DNA of 64,000 nucleotides from Pseudogymnoascus destructans (taxonomy: Eukaryota > Ascomycota > Leotiomycetes > Thelebolales > Thelebolaceae), in the NCBI RefSeq assembly GCF_001641265.1, contig NW_020167524.1, forward strand, positions 992,001 to 1,056,000. Direction: 5' to 3'. The position numbers and the translations under genes are program-made. The notes under the pieces were generated by a model. That model ran no database searches and was not told the DNA's origin. It saw only the letters and a list, made by a program, of their open reading frames with translations. How positions within the stretch are numbered: position 1 is the first letter of the stretch; each line of letters opens with the position of its first letter. This document shows positions 41,135 to 50,455 of the stretch, piece after piece.

Positions 41135-44100
41135 AGTACAGACCAGCTATGCGCCACGACGGGCAGCATGCAACTATATGTGGTCGCTAAGATACAACAG
41201 CGACACCTCCGAGCAATGATTGACTCAGGAGCGACGGGCAACTTTATGACAAAGAAAGTAGCAGACACGCAAGGTTTCAAGACGCAATTGAAAACCGAAC
41301 CATACCCGTTAATGGTCGTAGATGGAGAGCCCATCTCGACTAATGAAGGAATGGTGACCCACGAAACGGTCCCATTGGAAATGGTCATGCTACACGGGCA
41401 CAAGGAAACGATTCAGTTTGACATCGTGCACATGGACAACCATGCGTGCATCCTTGGTGTGCCATGGCTCAAGAAACTCAACCCCCAGATTGACTGGTGG
41501 AACGAGAAAGTTGTGATGAGCCAGTGCGCGTGTGAACAACGGACGGACACGCGACAACGGGAGAAACCCTCCCAGGGCCGGAAGGAGTTATGTGCAACCT
41601 CCGAGCTCGATGACCTAGCCCAGGCATCCTCACCGACGAGTATACCGGTGGAGTACAAGGAATACGAGCGATTATTCCAGGAAGGCCCTAAGAACGAGGC
41701 GCTTCCTAAGCACCAACCATGGGATCACGAGATACCTTTGGAGAAAGACAAGAGTCCACCGTTCGGACCAATATATCAGCTATCGGAAAAGGAGCTGAAG
41801 GTACTTAAGGAGTACATCGATGATAACCTAGCGAAAGGATTCATCAGACCATCCACATCACCAGCAGGAAGTCCGGTGCTTTTCGTACCAAAGAAAGACG
41901 GCTCCCTACGGTTATGTGTGGACTATCGAGCGTTGAACAACATCACAATCAAGGACAGGTATGCCCTGCCGTTAATCAACGAACTACACGATAGATTTCA
42001 AGGAGCAAAGATCTTCAGTAAGCTAGATCTGCGAGGAGCATACAACCTGATCCGAATCAAGGCTGGGGAAGAGTGGAAAACAGCATTCCGCACCCGCTAT
42101 GGCCTATTCGAGTATCAAGTCATGCCCTTTGGGCTAACAAACGCACCCGCATCCATGCAACGACTGATGAATGATGCTTTGCACGAATACTTAGACATCT
42201 TTACCATTGTCTACCTAGATGATGTCCTGGTGTATTCAGCAACCAAGGAGGAGCATGTCAAGCATGTCAAACTCGTCCTGAAGAAACTAAAGGAGTACAG
42301 CTTACTCCTCAAACCAGAGAAGTGCGAGTTCCATAAAAACCAAGTCGAATTCTTGGGTTACATTATTGGAACGCACGGCATCAAGATGGACCAAGCAAAA
42401 GTAATGGCAGTGTTGGAATGGCCAACACCGACCACGGTCAAGGAAGTGCAAGCCTTCCTAGGCTTCGCCAACTTCTACCGAAGATTCATCTCGGGATATT
42501 CCAAGGTAGCTCAACCACTCACGGAGCTTACCAGAAAGGATCTCGAATTCAAATGGACGGACAAGGCAGAGGCTGCTTTCCAGGAACTTAAGACGAAGTT
42601 CACGGAAGCACCTATCCTTGCTACATTTGACCCTGCAAAGAAGATCATCCTCGAAACGGACTCTTCTGACTTCGCAATTGGAGCATGTCTGAATCAACCA
42701 GACGAGAACGGTAAGTTCAAACCAATCGCGTACTACTCTAGGAAACTGTCACCCGCGGAACTCAATTACGACATCCACGACAAGGAGCTACTGGCTATTG
42801 TCGTTGCCTTTGAGCAGTGGCGAGTATATCTTGAGGGACCCACCTACCCTGTGCAGGTATGGACGGATCACAAGAACCTCATATACTTCACCACGACCAA
42901 GGTTTTAAACCGCAGACAAGTCCGCTGGGCAGAAACCCTCGCAGCCTACAACTTCACGATAACCTATCGCAAGGGCTCCGAGAATGCAAGAGCAGACGCT
43001 CTCAGCAGACGGACCGACTACGCCGGCCCAAAGGAAGAAAGACCTAGAGCAATTCTGAAGAAAACAGATGCAGGAATACAGTACAACGAGTTACTAGCGA
43101 CGATCTCAGTCATCGAAGATACAGAACTCGAGGAAAGACTCAAGAAAGCTTACGCAACAGACGAATGCGCCAAGCGAGTCTTGTCCAAAGTCGAAGGCGA
43201 CTTCACCATCGACGAACAAGGATTGATTCGATACAAAGGGTTAGTGTATGTCCCAAGTCAAATGAGACGCCCGCTGGTGCAAGAACAACACTCGTTACCA
43301 GCACACGGTCATCAGGGAGTAACACGAACCTTCGAACGAATCACCCGACACTACTACTTCCCAGGTATGAGGAAGCAGGTAGAGACAGTGGTAAGAGAGT
43401 GCGACGTTTGCAGCAAGTCAAAATCCAATAGGCACCTGCCATACGGACAACTCAAGTCGACACCAGTACCAAAAGGAGCGTGGAAATCAATAGCTTTGGA
43501 CTTCATCGTCAAGCTTCCACCCTCCAAGGACCCGTTAACAGGAATAGAATATGACTCTATCCTCGTCATCACGGAAAGACTCACGAAATATGGGAAGTTT
43601 ATACCATATCTAGAAGCTAGCGACGCCGAGGCGCTCGCATATACCTTCATTCGAGTCATATTAGCCGATCATGGGATGCCAGAAGAAATCATCTCAGATA
43701 GAGACAAGCTCTTTACTTCGAAATTCTGGAAATCATTGATGGCGCTACTGGGAACAAATCATAAGCTGTCAACAGCTTTTCATCCCCAGACAGACGGCCA
43801 AACAGAAAGATTAAATCAGACCCTTGAACAGTACCTGCGAAGCTATGTCAATCATCAACAGGATAACTGGGTTCAGATCTTACCCATCGCACAGTTTGCA
43901 TATAACAGCGCGATGACAGAAGCAACGAAAGTCTCACCGTTCTTTGCCAATTATGGCTACCAGCCAGAAGCATATAGGCAACCAAGACCGGATGAATCAC
44001 GAGCTGAACAAGCCCTGATCGTGGTGGAACAACTGAAATCGTTCCACGAACAACTTGCGACGGACATCCAATTCTTAAATGAACGATCCGCCGCATACGC

Positions 44101-44620
44101 AAACAAGAAGCGCAGTATGGAACCTGCCTTCAAGGAGGGGGATAAAGTATACCTACTCCGGAAACATATCAAAACGAAACGACCAAGCACAAAGTTGGAC
44201 TTCAAGAAATTGGGACCATTCAAAATATTGAACAAAGTCAGCTCAGTTAATTACAGACTGCAGCTACCCAGGAAGTCTAGACTACACCCGGTATTTCATG
44301 TCTCACTACTGGAACCAGCAAGAGGAAATACCCCAATTGCGACCGACACTGAACTCCAACCCGAGAATGAGATAATCGAATATGAGGTCAAAGCGATCCT
44401 AGACAGAAGGTTAGTAGGACGTCGAGAAGAGTTTTTGATAAAATGGGAAAATTACGAACCTACGGATAATTCGTGGGAACCAACAAGGAACATCAGCAAA
44501 GAACTGCTGGAGGAATATCGACGCCGCCATCCGCCAGCCATTGATCCCAAGATGCAGGGGAGTAGGCCAGTGGATCGGAGGAAGCGAGGGTCCCGGTCAC
44601 AGACGAGGAGGCAGCGCTAA
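41123..44620 (+). CDS. pol: Gypsy Pol: protease, RT, RNase H, integrase, chromodomain
   Basis: A 1165-residue polyprotein from the first ATG, though it is probably made as a Gag-Pol fusion. Visible in order: protease IDSGATGNFM (Asp about 34); RT with the YLDD active site (364-367) and FGLTNAPASMQ; RNase H (TDSSDFAIGA about 513, DKELLAIV, WTDHKNL, ADALSRR). Next come the integrase HHCC finger (HGHQG about 728, CDVCSK) and its DD35E core (about 793, 859, 895). A GPF/Y-type module (KLGPFKILNKV) follows, then a C-terminal chromodomain (about 1086-1140, EEFLIKWENYEPTDNSWEP). The chromodomain makes it a chromovirus that may target modified-histone chromatin. Its last 128 nt overlap the antisense ORF. 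No defects are seen. Confidence 0.97.
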   Translation: MKRPSTDQLCATTGSMQLYVVAKIQQRHLRAMIDSGATGNFMTKKVADTQGFKTQLKTEPYPLMVVDGEPISTNEGMVTHETVPLEMVMLHGHKETIQFDIVHMDNHACILGVPWLKKLNPQIDWWNEKVVMSQCACEQRTDTRQREKPSQGRKELCATSELDDLAQASSPTSIPVEYKEYERLFQEGPKNEALPKHQPWDHEIPLEKDKSPPFGPIYQLSEKELKVLKEYIDDNLAKGFIRPSTSPAGSPVLFVPKKDGSLRLCVDYRALNNITIKDRYALPLINELHDRFQGAKIFSKLDLRGAYNLIRIKAGEEWKTAFRTRYGLFEYQVMPFGLTNAPASMQRLMNDALHEYLDIFTIVYLDDVLVYSATKEEHVKHVKLVLKKLKEYSLLLKPEKCEFHKNQVEFLGYIIGTHGIKMDQAKVMAVLEWPTPTTVKEVQAFLGFANFYRRFISGYSKVAQPLTELTRKDLEFKWTDKAEAAFQELKTKFTEAPILATFDPAKKIILETDSSDFAIGACLNQPDENGKFKPIAYYSRKLSPAELNYDIHDKELLAIVVAFEQWRVYLEGPTYPVQVWTDHKNLIYFTTTKVLNRRQVRWAETLAAYNFTITYRKGSENARADALSRRTDYAGPKEERPRAILKKTDAGIQYNELLATISVIEDTELEERLKKAYATDECAKRVLSKVEGDFTIDEQGLIRYKGLVYVPSQMRRPLVQEQHSLPAHGHQGVTRTFERITRHYYFPGMRKQVETVVRECDVCSKSKSNRHLPYGQLKSTPVPKGAWKSIALDFIVKLPPSKDPLTGIEYDSILVITERLTKYGKFIPYLEASDAEALAYTFIRVILADHGMPEEIISDRDKLFTSKFWKSLMALLGTNHKLSTAFHPQTDGQTERLNQTLEQYLRSYVNHQQDNWVQILPIAQFAYNSAMTEATKVSPFFANYGYQPEAYRQPRPDESRAEQALIVVEQLKSFHEQLATDIQFLNERSAAYANKKRSMEPAFKEGDKVYLLRKHIKTKRPSTKLDFKKLGPFKILNKVSSVNYRLQLPRKSRLHPVFHVSLLEPARGNTPIATDTELQPENEIIEYEVKAILDRRLVGRREEFLIKWENYEPTDNSWEPTRNISKELLEEYRRRHPPAIDPKMQGSRPVDRRKRGSRSQTRRQR

Positions 44621-45107
44621 CTGCCTGTTCCTCAGCCTCAACAGCGTCACGCTTCTCAGCAGCCACACGTTCGGCCTCCTCTGCCGCATCAAGCTCGTCG
44701 AGGGTTTTCAAACCTCGCCGGAGCATATCTTTACCACGGGTTCGGATGAGGCGTTTCTGCTTCCGCAGACGAAGTAACTTCGAAAGGGTTTCTTCCTCTT
44801 CGCGATCCAGGCGATCCTCCTCCCGTTCGAGCTTCACCCAGTCGGGATGCTCAGGACCCATACAGTCACACTTTTCTTTCAAGTTGCGACGAACGCACTC
44901 GGCGCACCGCCGTGAATCATTTGGAGACGACACGCAAGTAATGTTTCGCCTCACGCAGTTCGAGCAAGAATCCATTTCGGGTAGTTCGTATCCGTGGTTC
45001 TTTATTTGACGGACAAGATCGTTGCGTTCCTGGAGTTTGCGGGCAGTGTCAGTAGGCATGTTGCATGTTGAAGGACTCGCTGAGGAGCAGCAGAGTCCCG
45101 GGGACAT
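44493..45107 (-). CDS. Antisense ORF in Gypsy: Zn2Cys6-like cluster plus coiled coil
   Basis: A 204-codon frame on the strand opposite gag-pol, between pol and the 3' LTR and overlapping the pol end by 128 nt. Cysteines at 48, 51, 58, 68, 71 and 80 give C-x2-C-x6-C-x9-C-x2-C-x8-C, matching the fungal Zn(II)2Cys6 consensus. Arg/Lys residues lie between them as in DNA-binding clusters. Residues about 90-165 are Glu/Lys/Arg/Leu-rich and heptad-like, suggesting a coiled coil. The C-terminus is Ser/Ala/Pro-rich and acidic. An alternative start is the ATG at 45059 (MPTDTARKL). The 3' LTR lies directly upstream on this strand and could supply an antisense promoter. Function is unknown; a DNA-binding regulator is inferred from the motif only. 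Confidence 0.65.
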   Translation of the reverse strand: MSPGLCCSSASPSTCNMPTDTARKLQERNDLVRQIKNHGYELPEMDSCSNCVRRNITCVSSPNDSRRCAECVRRNLKEKCDCMGPEHPDWVKLEREEDRLDREEEETLSKLLRLRKQKRLIRTRGKDMLRRGLKTLDELDAAEEAERVAAEKRDAVEAEEQAVSAASSSVTGTLASSDPLAYSPASWDQWLADGGVDIPPAVLC

Positions 45108-45140
45108 GGACGTACTTATAGGATTCGAGACGAATGCCCA

Positions 45141-45155
45141 GGGGAAGGGAGCGAG
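45141..45155 (+). promoter_or_regulatory. Polypurine tract before 3' LTR
   Basis: GGGGAAGGGAGCGAG, all purine but one base, ends at the 3' LTR. This is the expected plus-strand primer position. Confidence 0.75.
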
Positions 45156-45630
45156 TGTTACGACGGAACAAGAAGGCTGGCCAACTACAGGACAGGAAGG
45201 AGGGAGGTCGCATGAGACCGGCCCTGGTACCTGGAGGGGCAGCGGGGAATAGTAGTTCCGAAAGTATCACGTGACGGACTCGCAGGATGATGAGAAGAGT
45301 CCTAAGAGTCCAGGACTCCGAGGACTCGAGTGAGTTCCCAGGAGTCCACTAGGCACGTGATGGACTCGCAGGATGATGAGAAGAGTCCTAAGAGTCCAGG
45401 ACTCTGAGGACTCGAGTAAGTTCCCAAGAGTCCACTAGGCACGACGCCACTATATAAGTAGATAGTATTTCCTTAGATAGGAGCTTCGTGCTCAACTCAA
45501 TACAGTATTTGTTATATACTAGTAACGTGTTACTTGAAGCCTTTGTGTCTGATCCCCTGCCTCCTCTGATAAGTAAACCCTTACGCAAGAGAACCTCTGT
45601 GTCTTCTATCGTTTAGAAGTCAGCGTTACA
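45156..45630 (+). repeat. 3' LTR, identical to 5' LTR
   Basis: By eye no difference from 38632-39106 in 475 bp. It is followed by ACTAG. It provides the terminator/polyadenylation region and possibly an antisense promoter. Confidence 0.95.
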
Positions 45631-45804
45631 ACTAGCTGCCGCCACCTCACTGGCGCCAAACCCATACGTATGCTCTGTCGCTGCATAATTATGCTGCGTA
45701 AAGACATACGTGAGCATGCCCACATTTAGTTTAGACTGTAGAAGTAGAGCCTTGGCAAAGGCTCTACTCTGACAATGTAGGATATTGAGTATATTATCTA
45801 TATA

Positions 45805-47645
45805 ACGTATTTCACATGCAAGTCGCCATCCCGGGCGAGTCGCCACTAAAACACTAAAAATTGACTATTACTACGACTACTACACCGCCACCCTACATAA
45901 TAACCCTTATTCAATTGTAATTGATTCCTGGCGCCTCTCGCACGTACGGGAATTATGGCCCATAATACCACATAAGCCACAACGCTTCTGTCGGCTCTTA
46001 GAGCCCACCTGCCGACTACTCTCACTTGCTACCTCCGTACGGACTTGAGCTTCAACCTCAGCACTCTGAAGGATATCCTCTCCCTCTCGTACGGAGAGCC
46101 TACCGCCTTGCATTATACGCCTCTTGCGCTTCCTTTCCCTCCTCTTTTTCTGTTCATTTGCTGCTTGTAGAGCCTTAACTTCTGCCTTGAGTAGAACAGC
46201 AGAATGCATCATAACTTGCGCCCCCTTAACAAGGCAGCTAATAGCATCATTAATTGAGGTAGGAGAGCTATTCTGATGTTGTACAACACGGTTCTTAATA
46301 TGCTCTGTTTGAAAATCAAGCTCCCTTATAGTTTGAGGAGTCTTTGAAGTCCAATTGTTACTCTCAACTATAGGAGGAGTTGGAGTCCTCAAGTGTAGAT
46401 TCAAGTGAGAGAGGACACTCTGTGGCTCGTATGGAACTAGTCCTGTAGCTCGGAATCCGCTCTTGATGTTCTGCTCTGTAAATGTAGCTTTAAATGCTTC
46501 TTTGAATGCAGAGAGAAACTCAAGCTTTGTGATATGGTTTAGCCTGTTCCATATGAAGGTTTCAATCTGATGTCCATACGAAAGCTTTAGTGGAGCAAAG
46601 CAGCTAACGTCAAGTGGTTGAAGAATGTGTGAGGAGTGTGGTGGCATACAGAGGGTGATTATCTTCCGTTCTGTACAGTAGTGTTGAAATTGAGCTGAGA
46701 GGTGGCTCTCATGTCCGTCAAGAATAAGAAGGCGATAGGTTCCGATCGAATGACTGTTTGTATGTCGATCGAAGTGTTGAATCCACTCATACCCAATTGA
46801 ATTTGAAGTCCACCCATTCTCACTTAGCGTAATCACCCAATCGTCTGGCAATCCTGAGTCCTCGTACCAAGCAGAGAGGTGATTCTGCGCCTTGAAAATG
46901 ATGAACGGCGGGAGTGCCCATCCGTACGAATTGACACCTTGGATAATTGACACCCACTCTCTATTCCCTGGCTGTATAGTCTTTGGACGACTCTTTGCTT
47001 CCGAGCTTGTAACTACCTTTGCAGTAGCAATAACTCCCATGGCAAACCCTGCTTCATCAAAGTTGTAGATATCCTGCTCTAAGATGCCGTATTTTGCAAC
47101 CACGTTCCGTACAAGAGAAAACCACTCTTGAATTATCTTAGGATCTTCACATTTTGCTCGTTTATAATCGTACTTCCGACTGAACTTTGATTTAATTTCC
47201 GTACGACGCTTAATAAAGGTAGTAGTCCAGTTCTTCCCAACAGGGCTCTCGCCTCATTCAGAGAGTAGAAGGTCGGCCATTTCTTGCACAGCTTGCGGTC
47301 GGGGTGGAAATCCACGCGAATCTAGGTCGAGAATATATTGAACAAGAGCTGACTCTTCGTACAGAGTCAACTTACGTGAGTTAGGAGTAGAGTCGCGTCG
47401 AGAAGTTATACCACGAATCCGGTTACGTAAGGTTGTACGGGGCACATCGTATGATACTGCAGCTGCTTGAACAGTTTGACAATTGCCTTGTTTAATTGCT
47501 TGAATAGCTAATAGTATCCTGCCCTCTTGATTAGAGGATTGGGCTTGTGTTGGTCGTGGCATTGTTGACTATAGTTAAGTTGACACGTTTTGGTGTTTTG
47601 GTGGTGGCGACTCGCCCGGGATGGCGACTCACATGTGAAATACGT
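45805..47645 (-). mobile_element. Pogo-type element C
   Basis: TA duplications (45803-45804, 47646-47647) flank inverted repeats starting ACGTATTTCACATG and containing GTCGCCATCCCGGGCGAGTC. It is 1841 bp, with one minus-strand transposase. It is inserted in the Harbinger-type element, separately from the Gypsy. Confidence 0.9.
45907..47562 (-). pseudogene. Pogo C transposase with one TGA
   Basis: Start MPRPTQAQSSNQEG at 47562. HTH regions, YNFDEAGFAMGV, LLILDGHESH and LLQPLDVSCF-type motifs (ILQPLDVSCF here) give all three Asp residues. A basic coiled segment and the C-terminal knuckle CGLCGIMGHNSRTC follow. The sole break is TGA near 47254 (after LLLSE), probably from CGA. One C-to-T reversal would reopen the frame, so the element is young. 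Confidence 0.88.
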
Positions 47646-47653
47646 TACTCAAT

Positions 47654-48549
47654 ATGACTACAAATACTATAAACTGGGGCCAAATAACAGGCCCCAACGA
47701 CTTCCTCCCACCCTCTCCTACCACTATTTGTGACCCTTTTGACGATATCGACGACGTCGATATCGTCAATAGCCCTCCCCCTCTACCCACCACTGCTGCT
47801 GCCAATCCTCCTCTGCAGGCTGCCCGCCCAAGCCGCCGCCAGCCTGCCGAAACTCTCCGCGCTCGTCTCGATACTACGATGAGAATTTTGCTTCTGCGCC
47901 TCTGTATAAGAGATGCAGAGCTCTACTCCCGGGCCTCCCGGAAGACCTTTGCGAAGAGACTGGCCAAGATCATATGACCTTAGCCCGTCTTGTCACAAAT
48001 CTTGTCAAGCGACGACGAGAAGAGCTTGCTGGTGTCGGAAGTGGCGAAGAGGAGAGCTCGTCGGAATACAACATCGTTGTCGACGAGTGGATCCAAATCG
48101 TCGACAACGAGGTTGGGATCCTTCAGTCCCGGAAGAGAGCCCATGGGCTTCCGGATGCAGACACGGAGGATTCCCTGTCTATCCGACGGGATTTAACCCA
48201 TCTATTGGGGTGAGAAGGAGCAGCGTATTGCCAGCCCCTTCTCAAAACGCCAGAGAGTTATCACTCTCTCAGACAACGATGACGACGCCTCTCTTCCACC
48301 CCCCTCTCCCTTCCACGAGAATGATGCCTCGCAGTCCGAAACCCCAGATATATCCTCCTCTTGCTCAAAGCCGTCACTGATCCCGATCCTGAGCGCGAAC
48401 GACCCGTGCAAGCCGTGCGCCACAAGCGCCACATGAAACCCGATTCGAAGCTGATTTTCATCAGCTCGTCTCTGTATATGCCACAAGGGCAGACAATATG
48501 GAGGAAAACCGAGAGCGAGTTGAAGTACGCTCTCGGTTGGAAGGACTAG
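47654..48549 (+). pseudogene. Harbinger-associated ORF1-like protein, frameshifted
   Basis: Three successive frames (47654-47977, 47974-48213, then to about 48549) form one collinear protein. It has an acidic/Pro-rich start, an Arg-rich segment, a helical KRRREELAGVG region, and a nuclear-like KRQR basic patch before an acidic stretch. PIF/Harbinger elements carry a second DNA-binding protein (ORF1) beside the nuclease, and position and orientation fit. No Myb/SANT motif is clear. Frameshifts near 47975 and 48215 break it. Confidence 0.45.
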
Positions 48550-48656
48550 AAAACGGGTTAGCAGAGGTTCTTCAGTTGCTGAAGGGGGGGAGGAGAGGGG
48601 GAGGCGGGCATAGGAGGATCAAGGAGGAGGACGAGGAGGAGGAGACTTACCTGTAG

Positions 48657-49772
48657 TTATATAGCATAATTTAAATACTCCTCTACCATTGGTGGAGGAG
48701 TTCCAAATCTTCGACTTGTCTGGTTCCCAAGCAGACAAGTATAACAATTCATAAGCAGTACGGCGACAGCAAAGTATGCTGCCAACGGCTGCCCATCAGC
48801 CTTCAGTCCTTTACTGAAGGCTGTATAAGTCCAGAGCTGTTGAGTATGCCCAAAAACATGCTCAACAGCGATACAGACAGAAGAGAGCCTCTGGTTAAAG
48901 GCTCTCTCTGCAGGAGGCAAAGCGTGCCGGGAGAGGGGGTGTGTCCACGGCGATAGCACCCCATAGAAAGCCCGATATGCAGGATCACCGTACACAAGAA
49001 GTGTACGCTGACCTCCATAACGGTGCGGAGGCGTCTCTCTATTCCAGAGACCTTCCACATCCTCCAGTCGTTTACGGGTCCAATCCATGGACCCATAAGA
49101 GACCAGACAATGCCGTCTGGTCCCACGATAGCTTGCCACTTCTGACCATGCTGTCGAGAATGGCCAGAGTATACGGCACGCTGCCGTACGTAGTCTTGCG
49201 GATGGCAAAACCCATGAAAGGTGCCATCCACGAACCCCCAGATCCTCTCCCCTCCTCCTTGTGCCTCAATAGCAGTGGCAAACCCCTGAAGCCGACTATA
49301 AGTCAGCAAGGGGTGCCATGCAAGGCAGTCTTCAAATCGGCGGTACAAGAAGAGTACCACGTCATTGAAGACTGTAGACAGCCAGCTTGCGGAGCATCCG
49401 AAAAGCTCAACGCAAGTAATCCACCAGCCAGGATATGCGAGCCTTGCAAGGATGACGCAGAGGGCTGTCTCAGGTGAGGGGCGAACTGCATGCCGCCATT
49501 CGACTTCCTCGAAGCGGAAGAGAGGAAGGAGTCAGCGAATCTCATCGCGGGTAAACCTTGTAGATAGTTAGTAAGATATTATAAAAAGGGGGGGGGGCTT
49601 ACCATAGTATTTGTTGGGTCTTATGTGGACCCCAGGAATCAAGGTCGAAGTCGAACTGCTTATACTCAAAAGCAGTTCGACGGCGTTGTTCCTTGCGCTG
49701 TTGTTGATAGCGGCGGTAATGTATCGCTGCTGCTATAGCAGCAAGAACGACGATATCATCGCCTTCCTCCAT
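48657..49772 (-). pseudogene. PIF/Harbinger transposase (DDE_Tnp_4), broken
   Basis: Exon 1 (49772-49603, MEEGDDIVVLAAIAAAIHYR) and a 46-bp intron lead to FTRDEIR, where a TGA (49532-49534) interrupts. The nuclease follows: GFVDGTFHGFCHP (first Asp), YSGHSRQHGQKWQ, GPDGIVWSLMGP. After a frameshift near 49020 come LVYGDPAYRAF (second Asp) and AVEHVFGHTQ (Glu). The frame ends in PPPMVEEYLNYAI at 48657. All catalytic residues are visible, but it needs two corrections to be open. It converges on the ORF1-like relic. Confidence 0.85.
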
Positions 49773-49782
49773 ACTATCAAGG

Positions 49783-50137
49783 GGCAAAGGCAAAGGCAAA
49801 GGCAAAGGCAAAGGCAAAGGCAAAGGCAAAGGCAAAGGCAAAGGCAAAGGCAAAGGCAAAGGCAAAGGCAAAGGCAAAGGCAAAGGCAAAGGCAAAGGCA
49901 AAGGCAAAGGCAAAGGCAAAGGCAAAGGCAAAGGCAAAGGCAAAGGCAAAGGCAAAGGCAAAGGCAAAGGCAAAGGCAAAGGCAAAGGCAAAGGCAAAGG
50001 CAAAGGCAAAGGCAAAGGCAAAGGCAAAGGCAAAGGCAAAGGCAAAGGCAAAGGCAAAGGCAAAGGCAAAGGCAAAGGCAAAGGCAAAGGCAAAGGCAAA
50101 GGCAAAGGCAAAGGCAAAGGCAAAGGCAAAGGCAAAG
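49783..50137. repeat. Hexanucleotide repeat (GGCAAA), ~59 copies
   Basis: About 355 bp of essentially perfect GGCAAA units are followed by degenerate GGTGAAGACGAA units to about 50215. It lies just 5' of the Harbinger transposase start. Six frames are open through it (QR, FA, LP, LC dipeptides), so ORFs here are artefacts. Confidence 0.95.
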
Positions 50138-50455
50138 GTGAAGACGAAGGAGAAGATGAAGGTGAAGACGAAGGTGAAGACGAAGGCAAAGATAAAGACG
50201 AAGGTGAAGGAACAGTGGTAGTTGCAGTAGTGGTGATTGTGGTAGCCAGTTATCACATTTGACCACAGTGATTATAGACCGCCGTTATGGTCAGCTGAGA
50301 ATTCGATCGATCAGCATGATATTACTCTATTAGTCCATGCCTCCATGACCCCGCATTAGCCCTACACTAACTCTACACTAGTACTACGCTAGTACTAAAA
50401 CTACTACTTGCAATCATGCCATGCAATTACGGCTGAAAAACTCTAGTGTAACATA

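Larger units (their letters stand above)
38632..45630 (+). mobile_element. Intact Ty3/Gypsy chromovirus, 6999 bp
   Basis: Two identical 475-bp LTRs (38632-39106, 45156-45630), each TGTTACG..CGTTACA, are flanked by the 5-bp duplication ACTAG (38627-38631, 45631-45635). Internally there are gag (39153-41090), pol (41123-44620, entered by a likely -1 frameshift), an antisense zinc-cluster ORF (45107-44493), and a polypurine tract before the 3' LTR. All enzymatic motifs are present, and LTR identity implies a very recent insertion. Confidence 0.97.
38531..50448. mobile_element. PIF/Harbinger-type element split by Gypsy and pogo insertions
   Basis: Imperfect 40-bp inverted ends (35 of 40 match) share the core AATTGCATGGCATGATTGCA, at 38531-38570 and 50409-50448. 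Removing the nested Gypsy (38632-45630) and pogo C (45805-47645) leaves about 3.07 kb, a normal size. That remainder contains two convergent frames: an ORF1-like protein (47654-48549, plus) and a DDE_Tnp_4 nuclease (49772-48657, minus). No 3-bp duplication is evident (AGA versus TAA), so the exact ends are uncertain. Confidence 0.7.

Noticed and set aside
49611..50266. Long ORFs of QR, LP, FA and LC dipeptides
   Set aside because: These are frames through the GGCAAA repeat and occur in all readings. Only the short part from 49772 minus belongs to the transposase.
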